Below are positions 26,672 through 36,193 of a stretch of 64,000 bases of DNA, in pieces. The notes beneath the pieces are model-generated. The model saw only the letters and a list, made by a program, of their open reading frames with translations. It did no database searches and had not been told where the DNA came from. Source of the stretch: Aquibacillus sediminis. Its GTDB lineage: Bacteria; Bacillota; Bacilli; Bacillales; Amphibacillaceae. The stretch is from assembly GCF_005870085.1 (NCBI RefSeq), contig NZ_SZNM01000007.1:115337-179336 (forward strand), read 5' to 3'. Position 1 is the stretch's first letter; each line of letters begins with the position of its first letter. Both the position numbers and the translations under genes were made by a program.

Positions 26672-29600
26672 ATGATAAATTTTAAAATAGATGATGTCCT
26701 TTTCTACACAGAGTCATCAAGTAAGATTGAACATATTTTAAGTAAGACTTATCGTAGAAGAGTATTTCCTTATTTTAAAAGAGGATTAAAAAATAGGCAT
26801 TTGCCTCTTTTAAATAAAACTTTGTATGAGCAAATTATTAAATTAAAAAGAATTCCTACTGTCGAAGAGTTTGAATTAAGATACCTTGAAAAGTATTCTG
26901 ATCGCACTGAGAATACTGAACCAATTCTATTACTAGCTAATAATGCTTATAAATCTTTATTAACTGATTTACATTTTTATTTTATATTAAAAGAATCAAA
27001 ACTATTTGATGATGTTGCAATAGAGTATATTCATGATACTGCAGCAAAGACAGATATATTGTTGAAAAAAAATGGACGAATTATGGGGTTGCAATTATTT
27101 TCAGGTAGTAAGAATTATGAAGAATCTAAAAAAGCGTCAATAAAGAAATTGCAAGTAAATCTTGGTTATGAGCTTTTTCTTTTCTCGTTGCAATCAAAAT
27201 ATGGTGAAAGAAAATCTATAAAAGTGTTAAATGGTGAAATATTGGAATTGTATAGTTTAACTGATGCTGAATTACTCTCAGAAAAAATTTTAGGTATTCA
27301 TCAATTTGATCAAGACCAACTTTTATGTGAAAAGGAAGAAGTAGATACTTTTGAATTGTTAGATGAACCTATTACTTCTAAATCCACATCAAATACAATT
27401 AACAACCAAAAGCATTCAGTGATTTTTGGAGGATATGATGACCAAAATAAAATTAATGATTTTCGAAAAAAGGGAATAAAAGTATTTGATATTAAGAAAA
27501 AGGTTAAAGGTGTTACTCCTTTTACAATACAAAATGGTGTTGGTTATAAACGAGTATATGATTATCTAAAGAAATACGGGCATACATGTAAAGGTTTTAA
27601 TATAGATCAATTTGCAGTCGAGCATGCAGATCAAAATGAAAATATAGCGATTAATGCAGGGGCTGGTAGTGGTAAAACAACTACTCTTGTCTCTAGGATT
27701 CTATATTTACTTGACACTGGTGCAGTACGAAGTTTAGATGAAATTGCGATGATTACGTTTACAAATGAAGCAGCAAATAATATGGAAACCGCTTTAACCA
27801 AGAAATTTATGGAACAATATCATTTGACAGGTAATCAACGATATCACCATTATCTTCAAGATTTACAAAAAATGAAAATAATGACCATTCCTTCATTTGG
27901 TAAGCAAATCCTAAACGATTTTGGTCATTACATTGGTTTAGGAGAAAATATTAAGGTATCAACATTAAAAATGGAGCGTGACCAGATAATAGACCAGTGT
28001 CTAGATGAAATTATTTCAGGTTTGGATAATCCATTCGAAAATCTTGAATATTATAAAGCAACGAAATTCATTTTGGATCTTTGGGATAAACTCGAGCAAA
28101 AAGGTGTAACTAGAGAAAAACTAGCCGACTATATAGCTGTGAATGATGATATTCTTTTAAAGTCAGTTATTACTAAAACTATTATTCGTGCTGAAGAAAA
28201 ATTTAACGAGTTGAAGGTAGACCAAGATAAATTAACAGTATCAGATTTGACTAGATATTTAAAAAAATTGAGTGATTATAATGTTCCATTAGAAAAGTTA
28301 CAAAATCAGTATAAGTACTTATTTGTAGATGAATTCCAAGATACCGACATATCTCAAATTGAATTTATAGCAACTGTTGCTGTTAGGGCAAAACTTAAAT
28401 TAGTCGTAGTAGGTGATATAAAGCAAAGTATCTACCGATTTAGAGGGGCTAATTCCACTGCATTTACCGTACTGAATTATTATTTGAAAAAGTTAGGCTA
28501 TTCAAGAACAAAAGAATTTGGTCTGTTTGAAAACTTCCGATCTTCAAAGGAGTTAGTAGAGGAAGTGGAATTATATCTTTCTAAATGGCGAAAACACTAT
28601 TTACTTCCGTCAGATGATATGGCTATGTATTCTCGTCAAAGAAATACTACTCAGGTTAATAAAGTACTAAATAGGGTTCAAGATAGTATAACTAGAGCAG
28701 AAATATTAAAGAGATTTGGACAATTGCCTTCTGCTAATCAAACGACATTAGCCATTTTAGTACGGACTAATGATGAAGCACGTCAAATTGGGGAACTTCT
28801 TAAAGGGGTTAAGAACGTGGAGGTACAAATGGATGGAACTTTGTTTATGTCCAAGGCTGCAAGAGATATTTTGATCTTACTTAATTCATGGATTTTTCCA
28901 AGAAGAAAAGAAGCATTATTCTCTCTTTCTACAACGTCATTTGTTTTTCCACAAGATAATTTTAAATTTAAGAAGTATGAACCTATTAATAAATCAATGC
29001 GAATTAGTGGAGAAGACTACAAGTTAGATATTCCAACATTTTGGAAGGAAGCACATAAACTGTTAAAATATAAGCCCCTTTTAACAGTTTTAAATGAATT
29101 TATTCTCCATTCTAATTACAGAGAAAACTTAAAAAATAGAGATTATACAGAAACTGAAATTAGAAAGTATAAATTGAACCTTCAAAAGATTCTTATGCAA
29201 ATACATTCTCAATTTAATGATCGACCAGTAGATCTACTTACTTTATATGATTGGCTAAAAACCCAAGTAATGTCAAATCGGGATATAGATGAAGCTGAAT
29301 TGGGAGAATCATATTTTGATGGAAATCTTATAAAAGTGTTGACAGTCCATAAAGCAAAAGGATTAGAATTCCATACTGTCTTAATACCTTATACTAATTC
29401 AAAATTTGTCAAAAAAGATGAATATATAAAAAAAGATACAATCGTACAGATAGAAGAAAATGGTCAATTAGACTTTGAGTGGAAGTATATTGATGATGCT
29501 AGTGGTTTTATAAGTGAAACTCAAAATTATTCTAAAATAAAACAAAATGAAGATAATGAACAGCGTAGTGAAGAGACACGTTTACTATATGTTGCAATGA

Positions 29601-29695
29601 CTAGAGCAGAAAAATTGTTATATATCTATGATCTAAAAAAAGCAAAAAGTAATACCACTAAACCAAATACATGGGGAGACTTACTTTTGATGTAA
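26672..29695 (+). CDS. UvrD/AddA-like SF1A helicase with long N-terminal extension
   Basis: 1007 residues. SF1A motifs: AINAGAGSGKTTTLVSR (motif I, about 328), M-I-T-F-T-N-E-A-A (Ia), F-V-D-E-F-Q-D-T-D (II, about 552), V-V-G-D-I-K-Q-S-I-Y-R-F-R-G (III), L-T-V-H-K-A-K-G-L-E-F (V, about 890), Y-V-A-M-T-R-A-E-K-L (VI, about 975). It ends about 30 residues after motif VI, so the RecB-type nuclease of AddA is missing. The N-terminal 300 residues are extra; T-D-I-L-L-x7-M-G-L-Q-L-F with lysines around residues 130-160 could be a degenerate PD-(D/E)XK fold. The next gene starts 13 bases on and resembles AddB, so the two probably form a helicase-nuclease complex. Confidence 0.8.
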   Translation: MINFKIDDVLFYTESSSKIEHILSKTYRRRVFPYFKRGLKNRHLPLLNKTLYEQIIKLKRIPTVEEFELRYLEKYSDRTENTEPILLLANNAYKSLLTDLHFYFILKESKLFDDVAIEYIHDTAAKTDILLKKNGRIMGLQLFSGSKNYEESKKASIKKLQVNLGYELFLFSLQSKYGERKSIKVLNGEILELYSLTDAELLSEKILGIHQFDQDQLLCEKEEVDTFELLDEPITSKSTSNTINNQKHSVIFGGYDDQNKINDFRKKGIKVFDIKKKVKGVTPFTIQNGVGYKRVYDYLKKYGHTCKGFNIDQFAVEHADQNENIAINAGAGSGKTTTLVSRILYLLDTGAVRSLDEIAMITFTNEAANNMETALTKKFMEQYHLTGNQRYHHYLQDLQKMKIMTIPSFGKQILNDFGHYIGLGENIKVSTLKMERDQIIDQCLDEIISGLDNPFENLEYYKATKFILDLWDKLEQKGVTREKLADYIAVNDDILLKSVITKTIIRAEEKFNELKVDQDKLTVSDLTRYLKKLSDYNVPLEKLQNQYKYLFVDEFQDTDISQIEFIATVAVRAKLKLVVVGDIKQSIYRFRGANSTAFTVLNYYLKKLGYSRTKEFGLFENFRSSKELVEEVELYLSKWRKHYLLPSDDMAMYSRQRNTTQVNKVLNRVQDSITRAEILKRFGQLPSANQTTLAILVRTNDEARQIGELLKGVKNVEVQMDGTLFMSKAARDILILLNSWIFPRRKEALFSLSTTSFVFPQDNFKFKKYEPINKSMRISGEDYKLDIPTFWKEAHKLLKYKPLLTVLNEFILHSNYRENLKNRDYTETEIRKYKLNLQKILMQIHSQFNDRPVDLLTLYDWLKTQVMSNRDIDEAELGESYFDGNLIKVLTVHKAKGLEFHTVLIPYTNSKFVKKDEYIKKDTIVQIEENGQLDFEWKYIDDASGFISETQNYSKIKQNEDNEQRSEETRLLYVAMTRAEKLLYIYDLKKAKSNTTKPNTWGDLLLM

Positions 29696-29708
29696 AGGAG
29701 GGACCTAT

Positions 29709-32381
29709 ATGAGTTACCAAGTGATTTCGTATGAAGTTGCAGAGCAATTAATGCTAAAGGATTCTATATTTGCCAAATATAGCGATGCTATCCATATTAC
29801 AGCGACTAATTCACTGAAAAGAGGAATGATGGAGAGTAATACTGATCTTAGTCAATGGTTTGTAGGACCAATCTTGTCTTTTTCTGAGATTGCAAAGTTT
29901 GTGGGTAAAACATGGACACTAGGCCAAACGGAGCTTCGTCAATTCACATTATTATCAAAGGCGCTACGTAAGTATAATGAGACACATGAAATCCAGTCAT
30001 CAGATTTATTCAGTTCGATAGATAAGAATCAAGCGACATTGTTAAAAACTATGCGTTTGCTTACTGAAAGTGGCCTTACTAGTAAAGAAGTAAAGGAAAT
30101 AGGAGAAAACAAATTTTCCGAAGAAGAAAAGGTTTTTTTAAATCTTTGGAGTGACTTGGAGATTGATAGTACATTTGAAAATTTAAGTGATTGGTTTGAT
30201 GAATTTCAGCGTCATACAATTTATTCTTTTAAAGAAACACTCACTGCTGCGTTAAGGGACTTGGAACAGATGGATGAAAAACGTATGAATGCTAATATTA
30301 AAGCAAATACAAATATAAATAAGCTGGTCCAAGAAAAATTTGTGGAAAAGAAAGTAATCATTCTCCATGGGTTTTACTTTATCACACCAATCCAGAAACG
30401 TATTTTTGATCAATTAAGTAAACATTTAAACGTAATTCACGTTGTTAATTATAAAGAAGGCTATCACAATGGCTTTAAATCTGTAGAGGCCTTTTTAGAT
30501 CTTCCTAATACTCCTCATGTGAAAGCAAGTCAGACAAAACTTCCTGTTAATATTTTTGCCAAGAAGTTTCTACAAATAATAAATGGAAGCTTTCCTAAAG
30601 ATGAGGAAGAACAAGATAATCAACAAGGTATAAAACCAAGTTATTTTGAGTTTATGAATCTGCATGAATTTAAAGAATATGTGGATTCAAAGGATGATGT
30701 TGTTATATCTCCTAGAAGTAGAGAAGCTAAAAGTTATTTAGAAGATATATATACTTCGAATAATAAAAATTTAACCGAATATCCAATGGGTCAATTTTTA
30801 ATGGATGTACATCGGTTAAATACTCGAATATATCATATCGATACAAGGACTTATGAAGATGTAGAAAACCTATCGGTGCCACTAGTTCTCAGACTGTTTA
30901 ATTCGGGTTATTTTATGATCGAGGGTGAGACGGCGTCTAAGTATTTAAAAACATTACAAAAATTGACTCCTCTTCTTGAGGAATATACAACTTTTTATCA
31001 ATGGAAAAAACAGATCAAAAATTTATTCGAACGGAAAAAAGAAATTGAAACAAAACTTAAAAAGGAAAACAAAAATAAAAACCAAGAGAATGACATTGAT
31101 CATAAGATGAACACCTTCTATAATCGTAATTTAGCTTTTTTCAATGTACCATATAAGGAATTGATTGCGATTCAAAAGGGACTAGCAAATTTACAAGAAC
31201 TTTACCAAAGACTATATACGGGTAATAGCATTCCTATATCTGAATATGTCGACATTTTAGAAAAATATGTTAACGATGATATATTACCTTCATTAGAGCA
31301 GAGAGTAGATCAAACAATAGCAGGTGAAATTCTAGATTCGTTGGAAGACTTAAAAGGAGTATCAGTTGATAACTTTGATAGACAAGATTTAGTTCGTGGC
31401 TTGAATTTTTTCTTAAGTCGAGAAACAGATACCCGCGAAGATGGAGAAGCGTCAACTATATTCGGCGATAATTCAGTAAATAGTTATGAAACTATTTCGC
31501 GATTCTTAGATAGCGACGGATTTCAATTTACAGAGAATAGATCTGTTCACCTTGCTTTCATGGATAATAAGGCTTTCCCAGTAGCACAACAACTGTCTAC
31601 ATGGCCACTTTCTAAAGAAACATTAGATGAACTTTATAGTAAAAATATTAATTTAAAACAATTAAAAATGCGAAAAGACTTAGAAGTTGATATTTCTTGT
31701 TATCTTCTATATATCACAATTAATAATGCCATCAATGTGAAATTCTCTATCGTAAAAGAGTATAGTAACGAGAAGAACTTGCAACAAACCTTTTATTTAC
31801 AGTTATTAAATTTAAAAAAAGCATCAGAAAAGGATATTCGAGATGAGGATAATGAACAGCAACCAATTACACCAACATTTTCAAAAAAAATTATGTTCAG
31901 AGAACGAGCATATGAATATTTAATTAGGAAAACATATAATCGATGTCCAAAACGGGTTGTATATAGTTTTTTGATAAATAATCGACCTGAATTTAGCGGT
32001 CCATTCCATGAACCATTTGTGTTTAAAAACTTACTAAGACATGCTATGGGTAATAAATATAAAAGGGATCAAAGATATCAAGATGTATATAGCTGGTTCC
32101 CGCATTGGTCAGAAACTAAAAAGGATATGTACCGTAAAAATATTGAAGAATACATGCGTGATAAGAGCAAAAGACCAAACTTCACGATGCTAGATGGTGA
32201 AAGGTATTGGGATTCGCAACTAAATATTGCCTTATTTGGGGAACGTTCACCGAATGAAGGAAATGAGGCAGATTATGAGTTTGACAAACCAAATAAACCT
32301 TTTGCTAAGCCTGGTCCTAACTGTAAATATTGTCCATTTCAAGAGCATTGTATAGAAGCACAATTATATGACAAGTACTAA
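29709..32381 (+). CDS. AddB-like partner protein with C-terminal iron-sulfur cysteines
   Basis: ATG 29709 follows AAAGGAGGGACC; 890 residues. An AddB-like helicase-fold block is seen (V-I-I-L-H-G-F-Y-F-I-T-P-I-Q-K-R-I-F, about 215-235) without a Walker A motif. Near the C-terminus one cysteine (N-R-C-P-K-R-V-V-Y, about 747) and a C-x2-C-x5-C triad (about 874-882) match the four cysteines that hold the Fe-S cluster in AddB/RecB-type nuclease domains. I cannot find the G-x-x-D-R/D-Y-K nuclease residues with confidence, so cleavage activity is uncertain. Gene order (motor first) and neighbours differ from housekeeping addBA. Confidence 0.7.
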   Translation: MSYQVISYEVAEQLMLKDSIFAKYSDAIHITATNSLKRGMMESNTDLSQWFVGPILSFSEIAKFVGKTWTLGQTELRQFTLLSKALRKYNETHEIQSSDLFSSIDKNQATLLKTMRLLTESGLTSKEVKEIGENKFSEEEKVFLNLWSDLEIDSTFENLSDWFDEFQRHTIYSFKETLTAALRDLEQMDEKRMNANIKANTNINKLVQEKFVEKKVIILHGFYFITPIQKRIFDQLSKHLNVIHVVNYKEGYHNGFKSVEAFLDLPNTPHVKASQTKLPVNIFAKKFLQIINGSFPKDEEEQDNQQGIKPSYFEFMNLHEFKEYVDSKDDVVISPRSREAKSYLEDIYTSNNKNLTEYPMGQFLMDVHRLNTRIYHIDTRTYEDVENLSVPLVLRLFNSGYFMIEGETASKYLKTLQKLTPLLEEYTTFYQWKKQIKNLFERKKEIETKLKKENKNKNQENDIDHKMNTFYNRNLAFFNVPYKELIAIQKGLANLQELYQRLYTGNSIPISEYVDILEKYVNDDILPSLEQRVDQTIAGEILDSLEDLKGVSVDNFDRQDLVRGLNFFLSRETDTREDGEASTIFGDNSVNSYETISRFLDSDGFQFTENRSVHLAFMDNKAFPVAQQLSTWPLSKETLDELYSKNINLKQLKMRKDLEVDISCYLLYITINNAINVKFSIVKEYSNEKNLQQTFYLQLLNLKKASEKDIRDEDNEQQPITPTFSKKIMFRERAYEYLIRKTYNRCPKRVVYSFLINNRPEFSGPFHEPFVFKNLLRHAMGNKYKRDQRYQDVYSWFPHWSETKKDMYRKNIEEYMRDKSKRPNFTMLDGERYWDSQLNIALFGERSPNEGNEADYEFDKPNKPFAKPGPNCKYCPFQEHCIEAQLYDKY

Positions 32382-32712
32382 ATATTTAATAACTACGTGG
32401 AATTGTTTAATTTCTGTTATGGGTTTAGGTAAATCATAGGATTAGCATGAGCATGCATGGCAAGGGACAGAAACTGTCCCTTCAACAAAAATAAGCCTAT
32501 TTTTGTCTAATGTCTCTAAATTCATAAAGCAGCTCTTTACTTTATCACTTAAGTATACGATAAATTGTTGTAGCTAGGCATCTAGTATACTATGTTACTA
32601 TGAAAGAATGAATATTATACGATTAAATCAATAAATTTTCCTATTTCTTTTATTAGCTAAGTCTTTTATTAGAATTGAAGAAAAACACGTTTTATAAAAT
32701 TGTTAAAAAGTA
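32382..32712. other. Intergenic stretch with a GGGACA palindrome
   Basis: No gene. AAGGGACAG-AAA-CTGTCCCTT at 32462-32482 is a perfect 9-bp stem of the dispersed repeat type. The rest is AT-rich sequence without readable signals. Confidence 0.5.
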
Positions 32713-32762
32713 AGCATACACGAAATCCCCACCTGTTTTCAGATGGGGATTTCGTGTATGCT
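32713..32762. terminator. Long hairpin next to the IS66 remnant
   Basis: 23-bp arms (starting AGCATACACG, ending CGTGTATGCT) with a TTTT loop and only one G-U pair. It lies just past the end of the IS66 transposase remnant, where this IS family's gene ends, so it may be the element's terminator or end structure. Confidence 0.55.
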
Positions 32763-32794
32763 TTATTTAGATTTATTTGGAATGTGGCATTCTT

Positions 32795-32961
32795 GAAGGA
32801 GTGTTGAGACCATGGTAGGTATTGAGCCAATTGTTCTTTGTCCGTCGTATCTATATTGGGAAGCTCTTCGAATAAGTAGCTAAGATAGTTAAATGGATTC
32901 AACCCATTTTCCTTAGCTGTCTTTACAATACTATAAATAATCACACTGGATCTAGCTTTTT
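32795..32961 (-). pseudogene. IS66-family transposase, C-terminal remnant
   Basis: The reverse strand reads A-R-S-S-V-I-I-Y-S-I-V-K-T-A-K-E-N-G-L-N then P-F-N-Y-L-S-Y-L-F-E-E-L-P-N-I-D, the conserved end of IS66 TnpC. It breaks off after L-P-W-S, and the upstream bulk is missing: at 32962 the sequence changes abruptly to the resolvase-like gene. Inactive. It marks a past insertion or deletion between the UvrD/AddB-like module and the EcoRII-type system. Confidence 0.75.
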
Positions 32962-32970
32962 TTTGTTTTG

Positions 32971-33267
32971 TTATATAAAATCATAAAATAACTTCAGTTT
33001 AAATTGTTCACTCTTTGATAACTCATTTATAAGCCTATTATCAAATTCGTCTTCAAATGTCTTATTTATGTATATATAATCAATTTTATCTAACGGGAGG
33101 CTTATTAGTTCCTCAAATTTTTCTCTACTGTTATATCCGTCAATAAATACTCCTTTTATATTGATACGGAGGACCTCCAACTGTTGTATCATTTTATCGA
33201 TATTTTTTATTGCATGTTCTTGTTTTTCTTGTTGTCTTAATTGATAGTATATTGCTACATTAACCAT
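32971..33267 (-). CDS. Small serine-resolvase-like protein lacking the catalytic serine
   Basis: 98 residues from ATG 33267 (an in-frame start at 33327 lacks a better site). V-A-I-Y-Y-Q-L-R-Q-Q-E, then I-K-G-V-F-I-D-G-Y-N-S-R-E-K-F-E-E-L and K-I-D-Y-I-Y-I-N-K follow the resolvase/invertase catalytic-domain layout (V-A-I-Y-x-R-x-S ... D-x-x-S-R-x-x-F ... D-x-I). The Arg and Ser after Tyr are replaced (Q, then R-Q-Q), and no DNA-binding tail is present, so recombination is unlikely. It is divergent from an m5C methyltransferase with 121 bases between, so a regulatory or fossil role is possible. Confidence 0.45.
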   Translation of the reverse strand: MVNVAIYYQLRQQEKQEHAIKNIDKMIQQLEVLRINIKGVFIDGYNSREKFEELISLPLDKIDYIYINKTFEDEFDNRLINELSKSEQFKLKLFYDFI

Positions 33268-33344
33268 TATAGATACACATCCTTTTAGTACAGAAAAATG
33301 TAACCTAATAATTTTATCATAAAACAACCCAAAATTAATATTTT

Positions 33345-33359
33345 TTGCTATAATAGCAA
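33345..33359 (+). promoter_or_regulatory. Extended -10 promoter inside a palindrome, upstream of the EcoRII-type methyltransferase
   Basis: TTGCTATAATAGCAA is a perfect 6-bp inverted repeat centred on TATAAT (33349-33354), with TG one base upstream of the -10. No -35 is obvious. A dimeric repressor bound here would occlude the promoter. Confidence 0.55.
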
Positions 33360-33388
33360 TATGTAAAACTAGCGGGAGTGAGAGAAAA

Positions 33389-34381
33389 ATGCTTTACAGA
33401 TTTATAGACTTATTCGCTGGGATAGGCGGGATTCGTATAGCATTCGAACCATATGGCGAATGCGTTTTTTCGTCAGAATGGGATATGAAAGCACAAGAAA
33501 CTTATGATGCAAACTTTAATGAAAAACCAGTAGGAGATATACGCACTGTAAACGCAGAGAACATTCCTAATCATGACATATTATTAGCAGGTTTCCCCTG
33601 TCAACCGTTCTCGTTAGCAGGAGTATCGAAGAAGAAAAGTTTAGGAATGAAACATGGATTTCTAGATGAAACTCAAGGGACATTATTTTTTGATATTGCA
33701 AGAATTATAAAGGAAAAGCAACCTCAAGCCTTTTTATTGGAAAACGTCAAGAACCTAAGAAGTCATGATAAAGGTAATACATTTAAAGTAATAAAGAAAG
33801 TTTTAGAAGAAGAACTGGGTTATACGGTTTATGCGGATGTGTTAAATGCAAAAGGTCTAGTTCCACAAAATAGAGAACGTATTTATATAGTTGGTTTCAA
33901 GAAACCTTTAAAATTTGAATTTCCGGAAATACCAAAACAAGGACCACCTTTAAAATCAATTTTAGAAAATAATGTTGATGAAAAATATACACTTTCGGAC
34001 AAGTTATGGAATTATCTGCAAGCCTACAAAGAAAAACATGCTAAGAAAGGTAATGGTTTTGGATACGGATTGGCAGATCTTGATTCTAATAGTAGAACAT
34101 TGTCGGCTCGATATCATAAAGATGGAAGTGAAATCTTAATTCCACAAGGTGATGGTAAAAATCCAAGAAGACTAACTCCAAGAGAATGTGCTCGATTGCA
34201 AGGATTCCCAGAAACGTTTAAAATTGTAGTAAGTAATACAGCCGCTTATAAGCAATTTGGTAATAGTGTTGCTGTTCCCGTTGTAGAACGAATTGCGGAA
34301 AATATGATTTATGCCATCGAACGAGATTCTACAATTGAAGATACTGTGGAGGAGGAGCAGACTGAGTATGCAACGAAATAA
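33389..34381 (+). CDS. DNA (cytosine-5) methyltransferase, EcoRII/Dcm-type partner
   Basis: 330 residues; GGGAG lies 11 bases before ATG 33389. All m5C motifs are intact: F-A-G-I-G-G (I), G-F-P-C-Q-P-F-S (IV, Cys about 71), L-E-N-V (VI), N-R-E-R-I-Y-I-V-G (VIII), [14 protein letters not shown] (IX), Q-F-G-N-S-V (X). It is more typical of the standalone m5C class than the tandem pair at 20.6-22.9 kb and not a recent copy of them. It overlaps the endonuclease gene by 14 bases. It protects the host site; CCWGG is suggested by the EcoRII-like partner but not proven. Confidence 0.88.
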   Translation: MLYRFIDLFAGIGGIRIAFEPYGECVFSSEWDMKAQETYDANFNEKPVGDIRTVNAENIPNHDILLAGFPCQPFSLAGVSKKKSLGMKHGFLDETQGTLFFDIARIIKEKQPQAFLLENVKNLRSHDKGNTFKVIKKVLEEELGYTVYADVLNAKGLVPQNRERIYIVGFKKPLKFEFPEIPKQGPPLKSILENNVDEKYTLSDKLWNYLQAYKEKHAKKGNGFGYGLADLDSNSRTLSARYHKDGSEILIPQGDGKNPRRLTPRECARLQGFPETFKIVVSNTAAYKQFGNSVAVPVVERIAENMIYAIERDSTIEDTVEEEQTEYATK

Positions 34382-35537
34382 CTTGGAAAGTTTAACAAGC
34401 GCAGTAGAAGCGGCCAGACAAAATGGTCGCTTTTTTTGTAAATTTCTGTCGCCAAATGATGCAGGGGTAAATGGGGCACATCAAGATGGAGTATATTTAA
34501 ACATAAGCTCTTGGTATGTCTTCTTTAATGATGTTCCTATTCCAGAAACAGGTATTGAAGATAGGTATGTAAAGATACATATAGACGATTGGAAGCAATT
34601 TGATAGTAGGATTGTATATTATACATCAAAAAAAGAATTTAGAATTACTCGTTTTTGGTCAAACGTTCCTTTTGATCGAAATGAAACAGTAGGTGCATTA
34701 ATTGTCTTCATTCCTATATCCAAAGATGATTATAAGGTTTATATTTTCAATACAGAAGAAGAAATAGAAGAATTTTCTCAAACATTCTCACTTTCATTAG
34801 TTAATAACTTTACTGTTTATAATGGTGAAGAAGAGGTAGCAGTTGAAAAAAACTTTGAAAACAAAGTTCATGAGTTAGTAGCAGGTTATGAGGATTTCCC
34901 TGAAACGTCGGTTATGGCTGAAATATCCAGAAGAGTGTTTATAGAATATTATAATAAGAAGAAAATACATCCTGATAAAGACCTAATAAGCTGGGTAAAT
35001 ACAGAATATACAGTTTTTAGATTAATAGAACAAGAGGTATATAAAGATAAACTTCTTAAACCTTTTGGAGAACTGCAGTCGCTTCTTGATTTTGCAAGTA
35101 GTGCGTTAAATAGAAGAAAAAGCAGAGCAGGAAGAAGTTTAGAACACCATCTGAATTATATTTTTACTGATGTAGGAATTCCTTTTGATAATCCGGGAAA
35201 AACAGAAGGAAAGAAAAAGCCAGATTTTTTATTTCCTTCCACAACTGATTATCAAAATCCAAAATTCCCAGGGGAAAACTTGATTCTATTAGGTGCTAAA
35301 ACTACATGTAAAGATAGATGGAGGCAGGTATTAAGCGAAGGTGAAAGAGTTCCGTATAAACACCTGCTAACCCTTCAACAAGGAATTTCCAAAAGTCAAT
35401 TAGAAGAAATGAAAAATGCTAATCTACAATTAGTTGTACCAAAACCATATCATCTACAGTATCCTAAAGAAAACAGAGATAAACTATGGACTGTTAGTGA
35501 TTTTATAGAGTTTACTAAAGAAAAATATAGAGTATAG
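34368..35537 (+). CDS. EcoRII-like type II restriction endonuclease
   Basis: ATG 34368 after GGAGGAG, inside the methyltransferase end; 389 residues. N-terminal domain about 1-170 (effector-DNA-binding B3-like in EcoRII). The C-terminal domain has [19 protein letters not shown] (about 284) and [14 protein letters not shown] (about 311), the catalytic P-D...K-x-x-C-K-D-R-W-R hallmark of EcoRII-C. EcoRII cuts before CCWGG and needs a second site as allosteric effector. Length and layout match a complete enzyme. The host site is inference. Confidence 0.85.
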   Translation: MQRNNLESLTSAVEAARQNGRFFCKFLSPNDAGVNGAHQDGVYLNISSWYVFFNDVPIPETGIEDRYVKIHIDDWKQFDSRIVYYTSKKEFRITRFWSNVPFDRNETVGALIVFIPISKDDYKVYIFNTEEEIEEFSQTFSLSLVNNFTVYNGEEEVAVEKNFENKVHELVAGYEDFPETSVMAEISRRVFIEYYNKKKIHPDKDLISWVNTEYTVFRLIEQEVYKDKLLKPFGELQSLLDFASSALNRRKSRAGRSLEHHLNYIFTDVGIPFDNPGKTEGKKKPDFLFPSTTDYQNPKFPGENLILLGAKTTCKDRWRQVLSEGERVPYKHLLTLQQGISKSQLEEMKNANLQLVVPKPYHLQYPKENRDKLWTVSDFIEFTKEKYRV

Positions 35538-35675
35538 ATAGCGCTTTATATACCATATATACTACTACCACATCAAGTGTTACATAATCATCTGAAGCTA
35601 ATAAAGTCGATGCAAGATAAGACTGAATTAGCCCAGATGATTACTTTTTCATTTTTCAATATGCAAATGATATAC

Positions 35676-35873
35676 TTAGTAACTAGCAAAAAACCGATGC
35701 ACTATATTCCCCTCAAATGCCGAATACTTCCCAACCAAATCAACAAACCTTCCTTGATCTTTACTCATATAATCATGTTCATAACACCCCGCATGTGTAA
35801 ACGTATAATTCACATCCAAAATCACAGAATCAGCATTTCTAAAATTTTTTCCACACTTTGGACAACGTATCAT
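35676..35873 (-). CDS. Small CxxC protein, unknown function
   Basis: About 65 residues, MIRCPKCGKNFRNADS onward, with one C-P-K-C zinc-knuckle half and a lone C-Y-E-H-D later, which could complete a metal site with histidine. ATG 35873 is chosen because GAGAGG lies 12 bases upstream; ATG 35885 is too close to it. No family recognised. It stands alone on the minus strand after the restriction gene. Confidence 0.5.
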   Translation of the reverse strand: MIRCPKCGKNFRNADSVILDVNYTFTHAGCYEHDYMSKDQGRFVDLVGKYSAFEGNIVHRFFASY

Positions 35874-35885
35874 TATGATCAACAT

Positions 35886-36193
35886 CCTCTCTTATCAATA
35901 GATTTAATCACTAGACACCACTTAATGACACTGGTCTTATTTTTCTTAGGATATAGAGTTTTATTTCCTAAAGTAACTAGCTATAGGGCAGGGTGTGTCA
36001 GGTTTTGGCAACTTCTCTTACATCACCTCCTTTCAAGGTAAAGTTGTGTTTATATACAGTTCTTATTACAACAGACCTAATTGCCAAATGGTATATGTTT
36101 AAATACCGTTAATAGCCTATAGGAGGATAGGGGAAGGGACAACTGCTTGTCACTCTTCCTTTCCTCACAGGGACAAACGCATCCCCATATCCA
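35886..36193. other. Intergenic stretch without clear gene
   Basis: Contains degenerate GGGACA-type repeat sequence around 36130-36187. No promoter or gene is supported; a long plus-strand frame here lacks coding character. Confidence 0.4.

Noticed and set aside
26672..32381. Housekeeping addAB recombination genes
   Set aside because: Motor gene comes first, it lacks the C-terminal nuclease, has a foreign N-terminal extension, and lies within a defence island.
35577..36041. Plus-strand 154-codon frame after the EcoRII-type gene
   Set aside because: Poor start, random composition, and overlaps the CxxC protein gene on the other strand, which has the better coding signs.
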